DNA of 64,000 nucleotides from Diphasiastrum complanatum (taxonomy: Eukaryota; Streptophyta; Lycopodiopsida; Lycopodiales; Lycopodiaceae): NCBI GenBank assembly GCA_029204225.1, contig CM055098.1, positions 19,315,303 through 19,379,302 on the forward strand. The letters are read 5' to 3'. A program made the position numbers and the translations under genes. Below are positions 46,791 to 57,193 of the stretch, piece by piece (position 1 is the first letter of the stretch; each line of letters starts with the position of its first letter). The notes under the pieces are model-generated. The model saw nothing but the letters and a program-made list of their open reading frames with translations. It was not told where the DNA came from and did no database searches.

Positions 46791-47255
46791 AGTTGTGATA
46801 AAAAATAAAAAGTAACGGACAAGAATATGTAACCCAATGATCCAAATAATTTGGGTGGTTTTTATTTTATATTTTATGATGGAGCGTAGAAAACGAAGAA
46901 AAAGTGAATAACGAAATTGACGATGAAAATGAATGATGGAATCGAAACGCAAATGGAACGGAAACTGATAACAAATAACAAAAGACAAAATGAAAAATGC
47001 GATGGACAATACAAACTATAAAATGGAATGGAAATAACAAAACAACAGCCACGGGCAGAAAGTTAAGCCAGGCAAGACGCTAATCAAGTGGACGAACTGA
47101 AGGAGAGGACATAAGTTGTCACAAGAGGTACACCAATGAAAAGATGTAACAAATAGTGTAGGTAGTACCTCGCAACTGCAAACGAGAGCGTGCTGAAAAC
47201 GGTACTAAACCAAATGGAGATAAAAAATGTTTTTGGGCCGCTTTGTAGCTGGAAA
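46791..47255. other. No gene recognised
   Basis: Low-complexity AT-rich sequence between a gag fragment and a repeat-rich leader. Confidence 0.3.
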
Positions 47256-47955
47256 TTATGCGAAATGAACTGCGTATAGGCTATAGAAAGCTACTGGAAA
47301 TGTGCACGGACAGCCACCAATCAAATCTATCAAGGAACTGCGTTGGAGCTGGAAATTTTGCCAAGTATTGGGGCCAAATGGGGCGCTGGACAGCCACCAA
47401 GTAATGTTGCAAGAGATGCTGGAAAAAATGCGTCGAAAAGGCTGGAAAACAGCGAATATGAAGGTTGTAAAAATGCGCTGGGACAGCCTCTGGACAGCAA
47501 ATGTAAAGGCTGGCAAAACAACAAGTATGAGGGTGATGATGAGCCTGCAATCAAATGTGGATTTGGGGTAGCAAACGGAGGCAGAACGGAGTAAAAATTG
47601 GAGGGGGATGGGCGCTGGACAGCTTGCAAACAAGGTGTGAAAAATGGCTACAAACGAAGACAAAAACGGACGAAAGTGACAAGTATGAAGGGGCTGGACA
47701 GCTTGCAAATAAAAGTGAAGAGAGGGTTGAAAATGGGAGGAACGGACGAAAGAGATGAGGGAATTGGGCGTTGGAGAGCCTGCAAACAACCCGGAAATGG
47801 GTGATGGAGGGTTGGAACTTGGGCGGCGCCGGAAATAATCTGCCCAAAAAAAAAAAATTCTTTTTTTTTTCAAGCTGCCAAATTTAGCGGAAGTACTTTC
47901 GCTAACTATATGCTAAAGCTCCGCCAAGAAAAATGCTCTGATGGGAGCTGGTCCT
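47256..47955 (-). repeat. Retroelement leader with degenerate short repeats, copy 2
   Basis: A longer relative of 32400-32870, with the same words (GGGCGCTGGACAGC, TGCAAACAA, GACAAGTATGAAGG) and the same order. It ends in a one-mismatch copy of the 22-bp palindrome (47884-47905) and CTGGTCCTCCTCCAAAC. Confidence 0.55.
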
Positions 47956-47956
47956 C

Positions 47957-48606
47957 CTCCAAACCATAGATGCACTGCGTTTCTGAAACGCGTTTCAGAA
48001 TCGCGTTCAGAAACGCGGTTCCAAGACGTGTTTCTGAAATTTTTGAGAAAAATCCAGAAACGTTTTTTTTTTTAAAAAAAAATTGGGTTTTTTTCTGGGC
48101 AATATGGGTATCAAATGAAAGCTCTAATTAAGAGCATTATTATTGTGTAATTTGCCGACTGTTTCGGGTGCAAGATGGTCCACTTCAGGCGCATTAATCC
48201 ATGTTGGGTTCTGTCAAGGGTAAAATTTCAAAACTAACCTCTAGCCCCCCGTTACGATCACAGATGGTCCCAGTAAGTGTGTTTTCGGTCAGGGAGTTGG
48301 AAGGCCAAGTCACGAAGAGGCCTTACCGTCGGGACCGGCAGCCCCCAGACCCTGCCACTGGGGGGCGTTGCCCCCCAAACCCCCTGAGCATTTATTGAAA
48401 ACCAGAGCAAATAACAACCAAATAGCTATTGAATCTACTGCACTTTCGAGAGGCAAAACGCTGGTTTGACCATGGATCCCCTAAAAAAAATTTTGTCCTA
48501 AGCTATTTTTCCAAAAAAAAAAAAAATTTGTGCAATTTTGGGTATAGAATGCGTTTCTCAGAAACGCGGTTTCAGAAATGCGTTTCTGTGCATCCTTGCT
48601 CCAAAC
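47957..48606. mobile_element. 634-bp hAT-like element (AGAAACG family) with 8-bp TSD
   Basis: The body is 47965-48598, flanked by identical CTCCAAAC octamers (47957-47964, 48599-48606). Ends are CATAGATGCAC and, reverse complemented, CAAGGATGCAC. Subterminal regions are dense in TTTCTGAAACG words, including the perfect 20-bp palindrome TTCTGAAACGCGTTTCAGAA (47981-48000). The middle has a GC-rich hairpin (48360-48376). There is no transposase. The paralogous leader at 32850 shows the empty site CCTCCAAATTGTGCTG. Confidence 0.8.
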
Positions 48607-48725
48607 TATGCTGAATGTTGCTGAAGCAAAGAGATGAAAGCCCTCAGCAAAGAGAGAGAAACAAATCAGCAAGGAAAATGAGCGCCCAATCAGAAAATCA
48701 GATCTAAAATTCAGCAATCAAGAAA

Positions 48726-48872
48726 GTGCTCTAATACCAAGTTACGAACAAGACCACAATTATGCTATGGCTGATCTATGAAAGCAGGACATCAGTAGGA
48801 ATTAGTCTAGAAAGCAAGAAAGAGATCTTAAAGAGACTAAAGAGGAGAGAGATCAATATCATAGCTGAATAT
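48726..48872 (-). mobile_element. LTR fragment and primer-binding site
   Basis: The minus strand reads ATTCAGCTATGATATTGATC ... GTCTTGTTCGTAAC, then TGGTATTAGAGCAC (48726-48739). It matches the end of the LTR at 41606-41907. The left part of this LTR is absent, and a gag of another element abuts it at about 48875. Confidence 0.65.
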
Positions 48873-48879
48873 GTGGTCC

Positions 48880-49861
48880 GGGCTCTTATAGTGATAACAG
48901 AGACGCTTCTGTGAATCTCAGCGAACTCTGTGGCTGAATAGCGAAGAACAAAGGCGGAGCGGGGTGCAAGAGGGTGAGAAGGAGCGGCAATAGTAGAAGC
49001 CAGGGCAGGAGAAAAGCAGCCGAAATAGTAGGCGTCCCTAAGTGACGGCAGGAAAAATGAGAAGAACTGGATAACTCAGGGTACTCATGCTGCAAGGTAG
49101 TGGCCAAGGAAATAGCATCAAAGAGAGTAGGGGACCGTAAAGATGACACATCATATCGTAACGAACCTCGAAGACCAGCAATAAAGCGTGAAATAAGCTC
49201 AGCAGGGTGGAGACCACCAAAAAGGTAAGAATGCTCAGTAAACTGGTCACAATAAGCAATCAACTCACCAGTATGGGTAAGGTTGCAAAACAAATCACCC
49301 TGGCGAACTAGCCACTGGGGGTCAATCATAGCCAAACGAAGGTCATGACGAAAGGTAGGCCATGTATGCAACCTCTCGCGAGCAAGCTCAGAATGGTAAA
49401 CACGCCACCAAGTCTAAGCTCGACCATCTAGGTGTAATGCAGCCAACAAGACCTTCTGGGTTTCAGTCTTGGGATACATAAGAAAATAGGTCTCTAATTT
49501 AGAGAACCAATTCTCCAAAATATTCCCATCAGACGAGCCAGAGTAAGTTGTAAGCTGCATGCGATCACGAAAATCAGGACAAGGCTCATGACTTCTACGA
49601 TAGGGGGGGGAAAACCCGGTGGTACCGAGGGAAATCTAGGTGGTGGTGAGGGAGACCCATAAGGAGTCAAAAAGACTACCACCACATGAAGACTAACCAA
49701 AGGGTCTCCGGCAGTGTGGTATCCCCTCGAGGCAAAATGGTCTGAAGGTTAGAAAGGACACAATGGATAAGACTCTCAAGACGATCCATGTGAGCATCAA
49801 TGTGCGTAAAACGATCATCTAAAGAACTGTATGGTGGATCATCCGCTGAAGAAGTAGCCAT
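48880..49861 (-). pseudogene. Gypsy gag
   Basis: The minus strand starts MATSSADDPPYSSLDDRFTH, then MDRLESLIHCVLSNLQ. After frame changes it reads MHTWPTFRHDLRLAMIDPQW, THTGELIAYCDQFTEHS and LISRFIAGLRGSLRYDV, a Gag capsid domain. Its zinc knuckle is lost at the LTR fragment near 48875. Confidence 0.65.
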
Positions 49862-50629
49862 AGGTGATAAGGAAAAGACAAAACCTGAGGGAGAGGATGT
49901 TCGTAGTCACCCCAACTTAGTCTATATTCCAAAAAACACCGAAATGGCACAAAAACAGCCAGGAAAGATGGAATAGGACAGCTAATTAAGGGGCTGAAAA
50001 AGGCCATAAATGTGCAGAACTAGCAAGAAATGAAGCTAGAAAACGAGAAAACAATGCTAGGAAAATACCTCCGAATGTGTGAGTAATGCACAATAGTCAT
50101 GCCTGAAGAGAAGTGTCCACGCCGCCACACTAAAAAGTGTCACCAACGTAGAAGTGGTAATGGCTGGAAAAAATAACTAGAAATGGGCACCAATAGAAGA
50201 TGTAGATGGGCGCTAGAAATGTGCTAAAAATTTGGACAACAAATGGGTAAAAGTGAAGAGGTAAGAGGGCGCTGGAAAAGAGGAAAAAAGGCTGGGGTTT
50301 TGGGACAGCAAAATGTCAAAAATGAGGAGGGAATAGGGTGCTGGAAATAGCAGTAGATAGGCACAAAAAATGGCAGCAAATGAATGCAAAAAGTAGGTGC
50401 AAATGGGCGCTAGAAAGAGAAGGAGATGGGTGCTTGAGATTGCAATAGATAGGTGCAAAGAATGGCAGCAAATGGGTGCAAAAAGTAGGTGCAAATGGGC
50501 GGAAGAAATATTAGGAGATGGGCGCTGGAAATAGCAGCAAATGGGTGCTGAAAAATGGTAGAAAAAAGGTGCAGAAAGCGGGGCAAGATGGGCTCTGATG
50601 CTCCTCCAATCGGTGATCAGAGCAGATTT
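49862..50629 (-). other. Gag leader with short degenerate repeats
   Basis: From about 50160 to 50570 the plus strand repeats words like AAATGGGCGCTGGAAATAGC, GCAGCAAATGGGTGCAAAAA and AGTAGGTGCAAATGGGCG in a 30-110 bp rhythm. It is the untranslated leader upstream of the gag start at 49861. A weak primer-binding-like ATCAGAGCCC lies near 50595. Confidence 0.5.
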
Positions 50630-51428
50630 TTCTCTTTTAATTGCAAGTTAGCTCTCTCACCAATGGAACCAGGTCTCAAATTGTCGAAGGACCAATGTCC
50701 CCGAACAATCAAAGAGAAGGAGCAGATGCGTGAGTATCCTTATCATTCGATAATAGGGTCTCTTATGTACACAATGATCTGTACCAGGCCAGACATAGCT
50801 TTTGCAGTCAGCTCCCTAAGTCAGTTTATGACTAACCCGGGTATAACACATTGGAAGGCTCTTATTAGATTCATGAGATATCTTCGAGCTACTATGGACT
50901 TGTGCATTTGTTATGGAGCAGTCGACAATGACAAACTCAATTTACTTAGTGGTTACACAGATGCAAGTTGGGCAGGAGATATAGACACCCATAAATCCAC
51001 TTCTGGATTTACATTCTTCCTCAACAATGGTCCTATTTCCTGGAACAGTCGAAAGCAATCTTCGAAAGTTCTATCTTCTACAAAATCAGAGTATATCGTA
51101 GCCTCACAAGCTACAAAGGAAGCAATTTGGTTGAGAAACTTACTTTCAGATATCAGTCTGAATCGATATGCTCCGACATTATTATTTTGTGATAATCAAA
51201 ATGCCATCGCCTTGTCAGCCAACCCTAGATTTCATTCTAGGAGTAAGCACATTGAACTCAAGTGTCACTATGTCAGAAGCAAAGTTCTTGACAAAGATGT
51301 CAGATTGTAGTACTATCGAACGCAAGATATGACAGCAGATATTTTTACCAAGGCATTAAGCTTGGATACACACAGAAAGTTCTGTGCAGAACTAAGTTTA
51401 AAGGTCAAGGCATTCGTGGATTCAGATT
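50630..51428 (+). pseudogene. Ty1/Copia RT end and RNase H
   Basis: The plus frame reads LSPMEPGLKLSKDQCP, YHSIIGSLMYTMICTRPDIA and LSGYTDASWAGDIDTHKSTS. It continues ISWNSRKQSSKVLSSTKSEY, LLFCDNQNAIALS and RSKHIELKCHYVRSKV. A TAG at 51308 interrupts just before the usual RTQDMTADIFTKAL, which continues to a stop near 51428. RT catalytic core, integrase and gag are missing, so only the 3' half survives. Confidence 0.9.
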
Positions 51429-51437
51429 AAGGAGGAG

Positions 51438-52294
51438 TGTTGGATTATACTCCTACTAATCGACTAATCGGCATTTTAATCTTCGTCCAACTTTTTACCC
51501 AAACCTGCAGATTTCTTCGTGTTTTTACATAGTCTGCCTAACTACTCGGAAATGGCTCACAGTGTCGGCGCCAGACTGTTTACGACCAAAGCCACCGACT
51601 TGCATTAATTTATCAGCAAGTAATTTCTGAGAAGTCCTAATTGGATGGATGCCAGCACATCAAAGCCAACTGGATGACGCATTTGACAGCCTAATTGCTT
51701 AGTATAAATAGTTGTTCATATTCCTACATCTAAAGTATGAAGATCAATCATCAAGTTTGAATAGTTAGCGTTCTCTCTCTCAAGCCTACGAGCTTGGACA
51801 CTCCTGAGCATTCTAGCTCACTTCTTTAGAGTTGATTAGAGATTGCTATTGCGCTTACAGCTTTTATCAGTAGTTGCTTTTAATTCAAACTTATATTTAG
51901 CTTAGAGTATGCGACTTTGATCCGCAACTTATTGTACTCATTTATATCTGTTTTGTTTTCATACTGAATCAATACTATCTTCTTATTGCATTCAGGTTTG
52001 TCTCAAAATGTATGCGTTTTCTGTAGTTCTTCGCGACTGATTATTTGTCTGATAATTCAATGCTTTAATGTTTAGCTATGTATTCACTGTAGTACTAATG
52101 ATTTCAAAGCTAGTCAATATAAGATCGAACATGATTTCTATCACTTTTGTTTTGTTCGAAATTGATAGGCGTAGTCATGCCTAGAGAAAGAGGAAGATAG
52201 TTTATTCCGTTGCGCACGATAAGTTTTAATTCTTGTCGTTCGAATTCTTTTTATTCAATTCTATTCAACCATCTTTCTACACCTCTTTCCAACA
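51438..52294 (+). repeat. 3' LTR of the Copia element
   Basis: It begins TGTTGGATTATACTCC after a purine tract (TTAAGGAGGAG) and ends CTCTTTCCAACA, giving TGTTGGA/TCCAACA terminal inverted repeats; 857 bp. TATAAATA lies at 51704-51711. The expected target duplication after it is ATCGA, but the 5' partner is lost. Confidence 0.85.
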
Positions 52295-52635
52295 ATCGAG
52301 ACATCTTGCACTTTTGATAATATTTGGAAATAGTATATTAGTATCGTTGATAATTTGGTGACAAGCTCAAAATCAATATTCTCCAAATTGTATGTACAAC
52401 GCCTTCTTCTTTTTTGGGGGGAAAGAGGTTCATGCATTACTTGGTTATCTTAAGCTATTAATTGGAAAATATTAGACATTGAGTGGGTACATATGATGTA
52501 GGTAATTAGCTAAAATATTCTTTTTTTATGTTCCCATTTTGAAAATTTAGAGAGTGCTATTATACGTAACATTGATTTAGGTTTTATATGAATCACAACT
52601 CCTTAATTGAATCTAATTAGAAGTATATGTTGTAG

Positions 52636-52774
52636 GACGGCTTTGTCTACAAGGACAAAAGTTTTGTCTTCACATTATCGGTCAAAAGTATTGAATCGAC
52701 ATTGGGCTCATTGGCAAGCTCGTGCAGAATCAGCTCAATATGAGCACCAATTCTTGCTTTTTAAGAGTTTCAAG
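52636..52774 (+). CDS. Sfi1-type gene, exon
   Basis: The acceptor is ATGTTGTAG and the donor AAG|GTACCT. It enters with one base completing CA|G and leaves in phase 0. It encodes HYRSKVLNRHWAHWQARA, a repeat with paired Trp, then EHQFLLFKSFK, which leads into the next exon. Confidence 0.75.
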
Positions 52775-52988
52775 GTACCTTCAACTATGTTAACCATGAA
52801 CTAAAAAACAAATTAGTTCATATATTTTCTATGCTAGTGTAGAATATTTGTCTCTGATCTCCAAAATATTGTTAAGTATGAATATCAGTGACTTGCTAAT
52901 CGTGTAAAAATATTGCCATCTTCTTAAGAGTGGAGACAAGTGTTGCAAAAACGTATGATAATGTAGCATCTCCTTTTTGATTCTGTAG

Positions 52989-53185
52989 AAATGGTCAAAA
53001 TATGCAAAAGGCAATGCACTTTGGAGATCCAAGGAGCAAGTTGCCACACAAACAATCCTCCAATCACTACAAAAGCGTATAATATGGGCTTGGCATAGCC
53101 TTGTCCGAGAACTTGCAATTCGTCGAGAGGAACATCAACAACAACGGTTTCTTCATCGTGAAGCAATGGGAATGGCAACTAGGAC
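52989..53185 (+). CDS. Sfi1-type gene, exon
   Basis: The acceptor is GATTCTGTAG and the donor AGGAC|GTGAGT. It enters in phase 0 and leaves after two codon bases. It encodes KWSKYAKGNALWRSKEQ, then LQSLQKRIIWAWHSLVREL and a charged Gln-rich stretch. A 63-bp CT microsatellite starts 13 bases after the donor. Confidence 0.75.
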
Positions 53186-53195
53186 GTGAGTTGCT

Positions 53196-53198
<3 letters not shown>

Positions 53199-53261
<63 letters not shown>
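53199..53261. repeat. (CT)n microsatellite
   Basis: About 31 CT units in a row, directly inside the intron near the 5' splice site; followed by a C-rich stretch with a 14-C run near 53396. Confidence 0.95.
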
Positions 53262-53266
<5 letters not shown>

Positions 53267-53472
53267 CTCCCTACTATAACCACCCTCTCCCCCCTTCTCA
53301 CCCCTCACTCCCCCACCCCACTCCCCGCCTCCCTCCACCACCACCCCGCCCATGTTGGCTGCTGCTACTGTGCAGTAGCAACGGCCCTCTACCACCCCCC
53401 CCCCCCCCCTCGACACTTCTATTCACCTTGTACCTAACCCTCCTTCCTATACCTATCTCTACCTAGAATTTC

Positions 53473-53751
53473 ATGGAATTTCTCGGTGCAGAAATTAGGT
53501 TAGTGAAAGGGAAAATCATGCTACTTTACGACACATTGATGGCACTCCTAGACGAGAAGGTGAAGATCAGCAATAAGATAACCGACCTTGAAGCCGAATT
53601 ACATAATATGAAGAAATCAAAAGCCAGGACTGAGCAAGAAATGGGGAGCTTGAAGAATATAACTCAAACATCACCTCAACAAAGACACATGAGTTGGAAA
53701 ACAACCTTGAACAACAAAAAGAAGAAGCCCTATCTTGGGAAGCCTTACTAA
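53473..53751 (+). CDS. Unrecognised coiled-coil-like open frame
   Basis: The 92-codon frame contains KISNKITDLEAELHNMKK and ARTEQEMGSLKNITQTS with leucine heptads. No family recognised. It lies in the intron after the CT tract. It could be a transposon Gag fragment or a lost exon, but no matching splice sites were found. Confidence 0.25.
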   Translation: MEFLGAEIRLVKGKIMLLYDTLMALLDEKVKISNKITDLEAELHNMKKSKARTEQEMGSLKNITQTSPQQRHMSWKTTLNNKKKKPYLGKPY

Positions 53752-54619
53752 AGAGATTCCCTATGTGTGTGTGATGGAGTTCATCTTCAAGCATATTGGA
53801 TTGCATACACCCTCATTATTTACATATAATGACAACACGTGTAAGTTCCAATGGCCATTGCAACAACAAATTGGTAGGTTTTTCAGATTGCAAATTTAAC
53901 AAGAATTCATTAGCAACATTTCATTAGCCAATATGTGAAAATATGTTTACTTTCTTGTGTATGTATGGTATCACAAACAATGACAATCCCACTCTGACAT
54001 TCTTCACATATCCTTCATGAAGTGATTTGAAATCTGGATAGTGGAATCCACTGAGGAATTGGATAGTCAATAATAGTACATCAAATTCAGTGCATAAATC
54101 ATGGTGCTGAAGGTTGCTTCTTTGTAAACTCAATCCTAGTGGTAAGATGAAGTCAAGTACGCAACTTGGCATTTTAGGCCGAAGTCCCACGTGTCATATT
54201 TCTCCTGCAAATGTTTGACTTATTCTTCGGTCTTAGTTGCATCAAAACACTGGAACCCATAGACTTTTTTCTTGTATGTCGCCATTCATGTAGTGTTATG
54301 AACACACATGTCCATATGAGAGCCAGTACATGCATCATTGATGCATTATTATAGTGTTGTCATGTATTTTTTAATTTCTTTCAATATTAGCATGTTATTT
54401 GATATTGTTATTAGTGGACTTCAATTTATTTGTATTGGACAAGCCTAGGATCAATATTTCACATGATCCGTAATTGGGGCTCCAGTATTTAGATTTCCAT
54501 TTCCCTCTAGTTAATTGAAGGGAGGTAGCTTTTGATTAGTATAACTAGCCACTAACTGTTGTGAACTCAATCTCAAATATTGGTATCAACTCTGTTTAGA
54601 GGTGAGCTCCTTGAGTTAG

Positions 54620-54855
54620 GTCAGCAGGCAAATTTCGTCCCATGACATGGCAGTTGAAGTATGGGGAGAATGTTCATGTATTACGGAGACTTGCAGTTTG
54701 GATGCTCTTGCAAGACTGCTCAGCTACACCTTGTGAGAGAAAATGGAGTGTCTTTTCTTTTATTCTCACAAAGAGGAGAAATACGCTTCCACTTCACAGT
54801 TCAAGAGGTTGATATATGTGCATGCCAACCTTCAACTGTTGAGCCAATCCAGGTA
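54620..54855 (+). pseudogene. hAT transposase C-terminal (dimerisation) fragment
   Basis: The plus frame from 54654 reads RLAVWMLLQDCSATPCERKW then SVFSFILTKRRNTL. A one-base frame change leads to FKRLIYVHANLQLL. This is the hAT C-terminal dimerisation block (A..IL...CSA..CERNWS.F..I...KRNRL......LVYVH.NLRLL). The catalytic RNase-H-like core is absent. It could once have supplied transposase for the hAT-like MITEs in this window, but no link is shown. Confidence 0.75.
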
Positions 54856-54913
54856 AAATTTCTTACTTAGATTGTAACATCTAGTTGTGATTTGTGATTC
54901 TAAGCTCTAACTT

Positions 54914-55268
54914 TGTTAAGACAACAAATAGCATCCACAAAGCATTCTCCAATCAAGAAAATCGTATGAATATATCAATGACCCATAGCTCAAGTAGATC
55001 TCCAACTAAGATCTTCAAAAATTTGTAAATCCCTACAAGAAGCTCAAGACTCCAAATCACAACTGAAAAATGATTAGTCTCAATGGCTATTTGTACTAAG
55101 CAAAAGCTACCACCCTTGAATTTAGTTGGAGACAATAAGAAGCTCAAAAATAAGGGCCCAATTTAAGACCCATGTAAAACAATGTTCAAAGGCTTGTCAA
55201 ATGTAATAAAAAATGTGTGTCCACTAATGATGGTCAAAAATAGAGAAGTGCGGACTGTGCCCATAACA
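54914..55268 (-). repeat. 3' LTR of a minus-strand Gypsy element
   Basis: On the minus strand it starts TGTTATGGGCACAG at 55268 after a purine tract ATGGGGGGAG and ends GTTGTCTTAACA at 54914; 355 bp. The preceding text (HIEDNVLYGGSVMG) is typical of the run-in from pol to PPT. Confidence 0.7.
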
Positions 55269-56410
55269 CTCCCCCCATACAAAACATTGTCCTCAATGTG
55301 GGCTGCATTTTTAACTACTAGAGCTACTTTTGTACCACTGTTTGTCATTTTCTTTCCTGGGTTATAACTTTGTGCTAATGGTGTCAATCCAAGAGCCGAA
55401 TCCCCTACTGCTTCTAGTACTATAAAGCTTATGCAATATCTAAGCATGAATTTTATCTTATGTCCAGTAGTGATGAAACCATATCAATAGTAGCCTCATC
55501 AATACGGAAACCATCCCATTGTACAAGAAACTGGACGAGGTGACAACAACAATAGAGAATGACCCGAACTTGCAATATAAGTGGCGGGCAAAAAAGGAAA
55601 TAGCTCAAGGTTTGAAGGAAAAGAAGGATCATAAGGTTCGCCAAGAAAAAGAGGAGTGAAATAAATTGATATAAAAGATATCACAAGTGCACATAGTGTC
55701 AAGCAATTGTAAATGATATGTGACGAGACTAAGCTTTTCGATAATCTGAAAAGGACCATATTAACGTCAGTAAGAGAGTAACCAAAAACAAACTTATGGC
55801 GGCCAAAAGAAAGGCATAGGTAAACAGAGTGTGGCCCTCATAAAATTGTTTAAAAGACCTATGACGACTAGCCAAAGACTTATATTGATGATGAACACGT
55901 GTCATGATGTTGTTGCACAATACAATCACATGAATTACCAAGAAAAGAAGATAAAATCAGCGAAACATCATTAGGGGATAGTGGTATAGCTAGTAAAACT
56001 ATTGAACATTCGGTGGCCAAGAGGAAAGGAGACACACTTGTGCTGCCACTAACAAAACTATCGTAATTGCACTCTACAAAACACAAATGCAAATCCCAAT
56101 CTTCACCAGAAGGTGAGGCAACGTCACGTAAATTATCTTATAAAATATGATTTACAACCTCGGATTGCCACCATCAACAGATGAATGACAAGCAATGCCC
56201 ATAAAAATTCTAACATCCAAAATTTGCATAAGCTCTTTCCAAAAACCAGGACTAAACCGAGAGTCTCGGTCAATATGAATGGAAGGTGGAAGGCCATGTA
56301 GGTGAAATATTTCAGATAATGTGAGCACATTACTCAGACGTAAGAGTAGACTGACGGGAAGAAAATGTGCTTGTTTGTAAAAATGATCCACCACAACAAG
56401 ACAAGTGTCA
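55269..56410 (-). pseudogene. Gypsy integrase remnant
   Basis: The minus strand reads MVDHFYKQAHFLPV, HLHGLPPSIHIDRDSRFSPG and FWKELMQILDVRIFMGIACH, then SGSTSVSPFLLATE, from the DDE core and C-terminal integrase regions. The TDGQTE block is damaged (SVDGGNPRL), and frames are broken downstream. RT and RNase H are missing. Confidence 0.7.
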
Positions 56411-57180
56411 TGACCTCATTGTGTGCAAGGTGAGACGGGAGATTTCTTAGGTAAAAGACTAATAATGCTCAGATGTTGTAAGATCAAGAGGATCAAATCA
56501 TCTTAACACTTGGGGACTTGTTGGTTTCTTAACACTTGGGGACTTGTCCTTAAGCACACTTAGGAATCTGGCTTGGGTGTAGCTATACAAGAGTGGGTCT
56601 TGACATATGTTGTCACTCATTGATTCATTCTTGGGTGTGAAGCTTAAACTAAGGAATGAGACTATGGATCCTCCAACACTTACGTGCTACATCTCCTAGA
56701 CTGGAGGTGGTGGGCTATGGCGGTATCGGATACCATGCCAATGCCCTAAGGGAGAGATCTTGAATGTTGATTATGGGATAACTCCAAACTCAAGGGTGAG
56801 CATGCATTCGCTCTATGATTGGGTTTGGTGATTCGCATGTCCCATTCCTTATTTTGCTCTACTACTTCAAATTAGCAAGAAAAGTGCTTGAACCAATTAT
56901 TCATTTGCATGTATCAATTTTTTGAGGATTTGAATGCAATCGAGGTGAAAATTTGATCAAATGGTTCTCATTATGACTCTTTTGATGCTTGGAGGCTTGT
57001 CCACATAGAAGTTTATTGTTGCATGCATTGAAAAATTGCAGATTTCAATGAATGTTGTGGAGAATCCATGTTTGAACTACTAATTGGGTTATGACGAATG
57101 AATTGTGATTCATGAACCATCTTGCAAACTATTTGTCTAGTAAATCTGCATGGCAATCGTCCAAGTTCAAGGCCTCAGAC
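56411..57180. other. Unassigned, probable retroelement leader
   Basis: Contains a short direct repeat CTTAACACTTGGGGACTTG (about 56501 and 56528). No coding motif. Confidence 0.3.
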
Positions 57181-57193
57181 TGCTCTAATACCA
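57181..57193 (-). promoter_or_regulatory. Primer-binding site, initiator tRNA-Met type
   Basis: The minus strand reads TGGTATTAGAGCA after CTTTAAAG. It marks a minus-strand LTR element whose LTR should lie above 57194, but I cannot define its other edge or confirm it against the LTR at 54914. Confidence 0.45.

Larger units (their letters stand above)
37002..52635 (+). other. 15.6-kb transposon-filled intron
   Basis: The donor is GTAAGA and the acceptor ATGTTGTAG. Phases on both sides agree (CA|G), so no exon need be missing. It contains Gypsy, LINE, hAT and Copia pieces listed separately. From 37002 to about 38400 I see no transposon or gene motif. Confidence 0.65.

Noticed and set aside
50160-50570. 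Regularly spaced repeats that could suggest a CRISPR-like array
   Set aside because: Units are irregular in length and sequence with no constant repeat or spacer, and the context is a plant retroelement leader.
53101-53466. Long plus-strand frame with Ser-Leu and Pro-rich text
   Set aside because: It runs from an exon in the wrong frame through the CT microsatellite and a C-rich tract; no gene signal.
54661-54870. 69-codon frame MGRMFMYYGDLQFG...
   Set aside because: It is a shadow of the hAT remnant; the other two frames carry the recognisable motifs.
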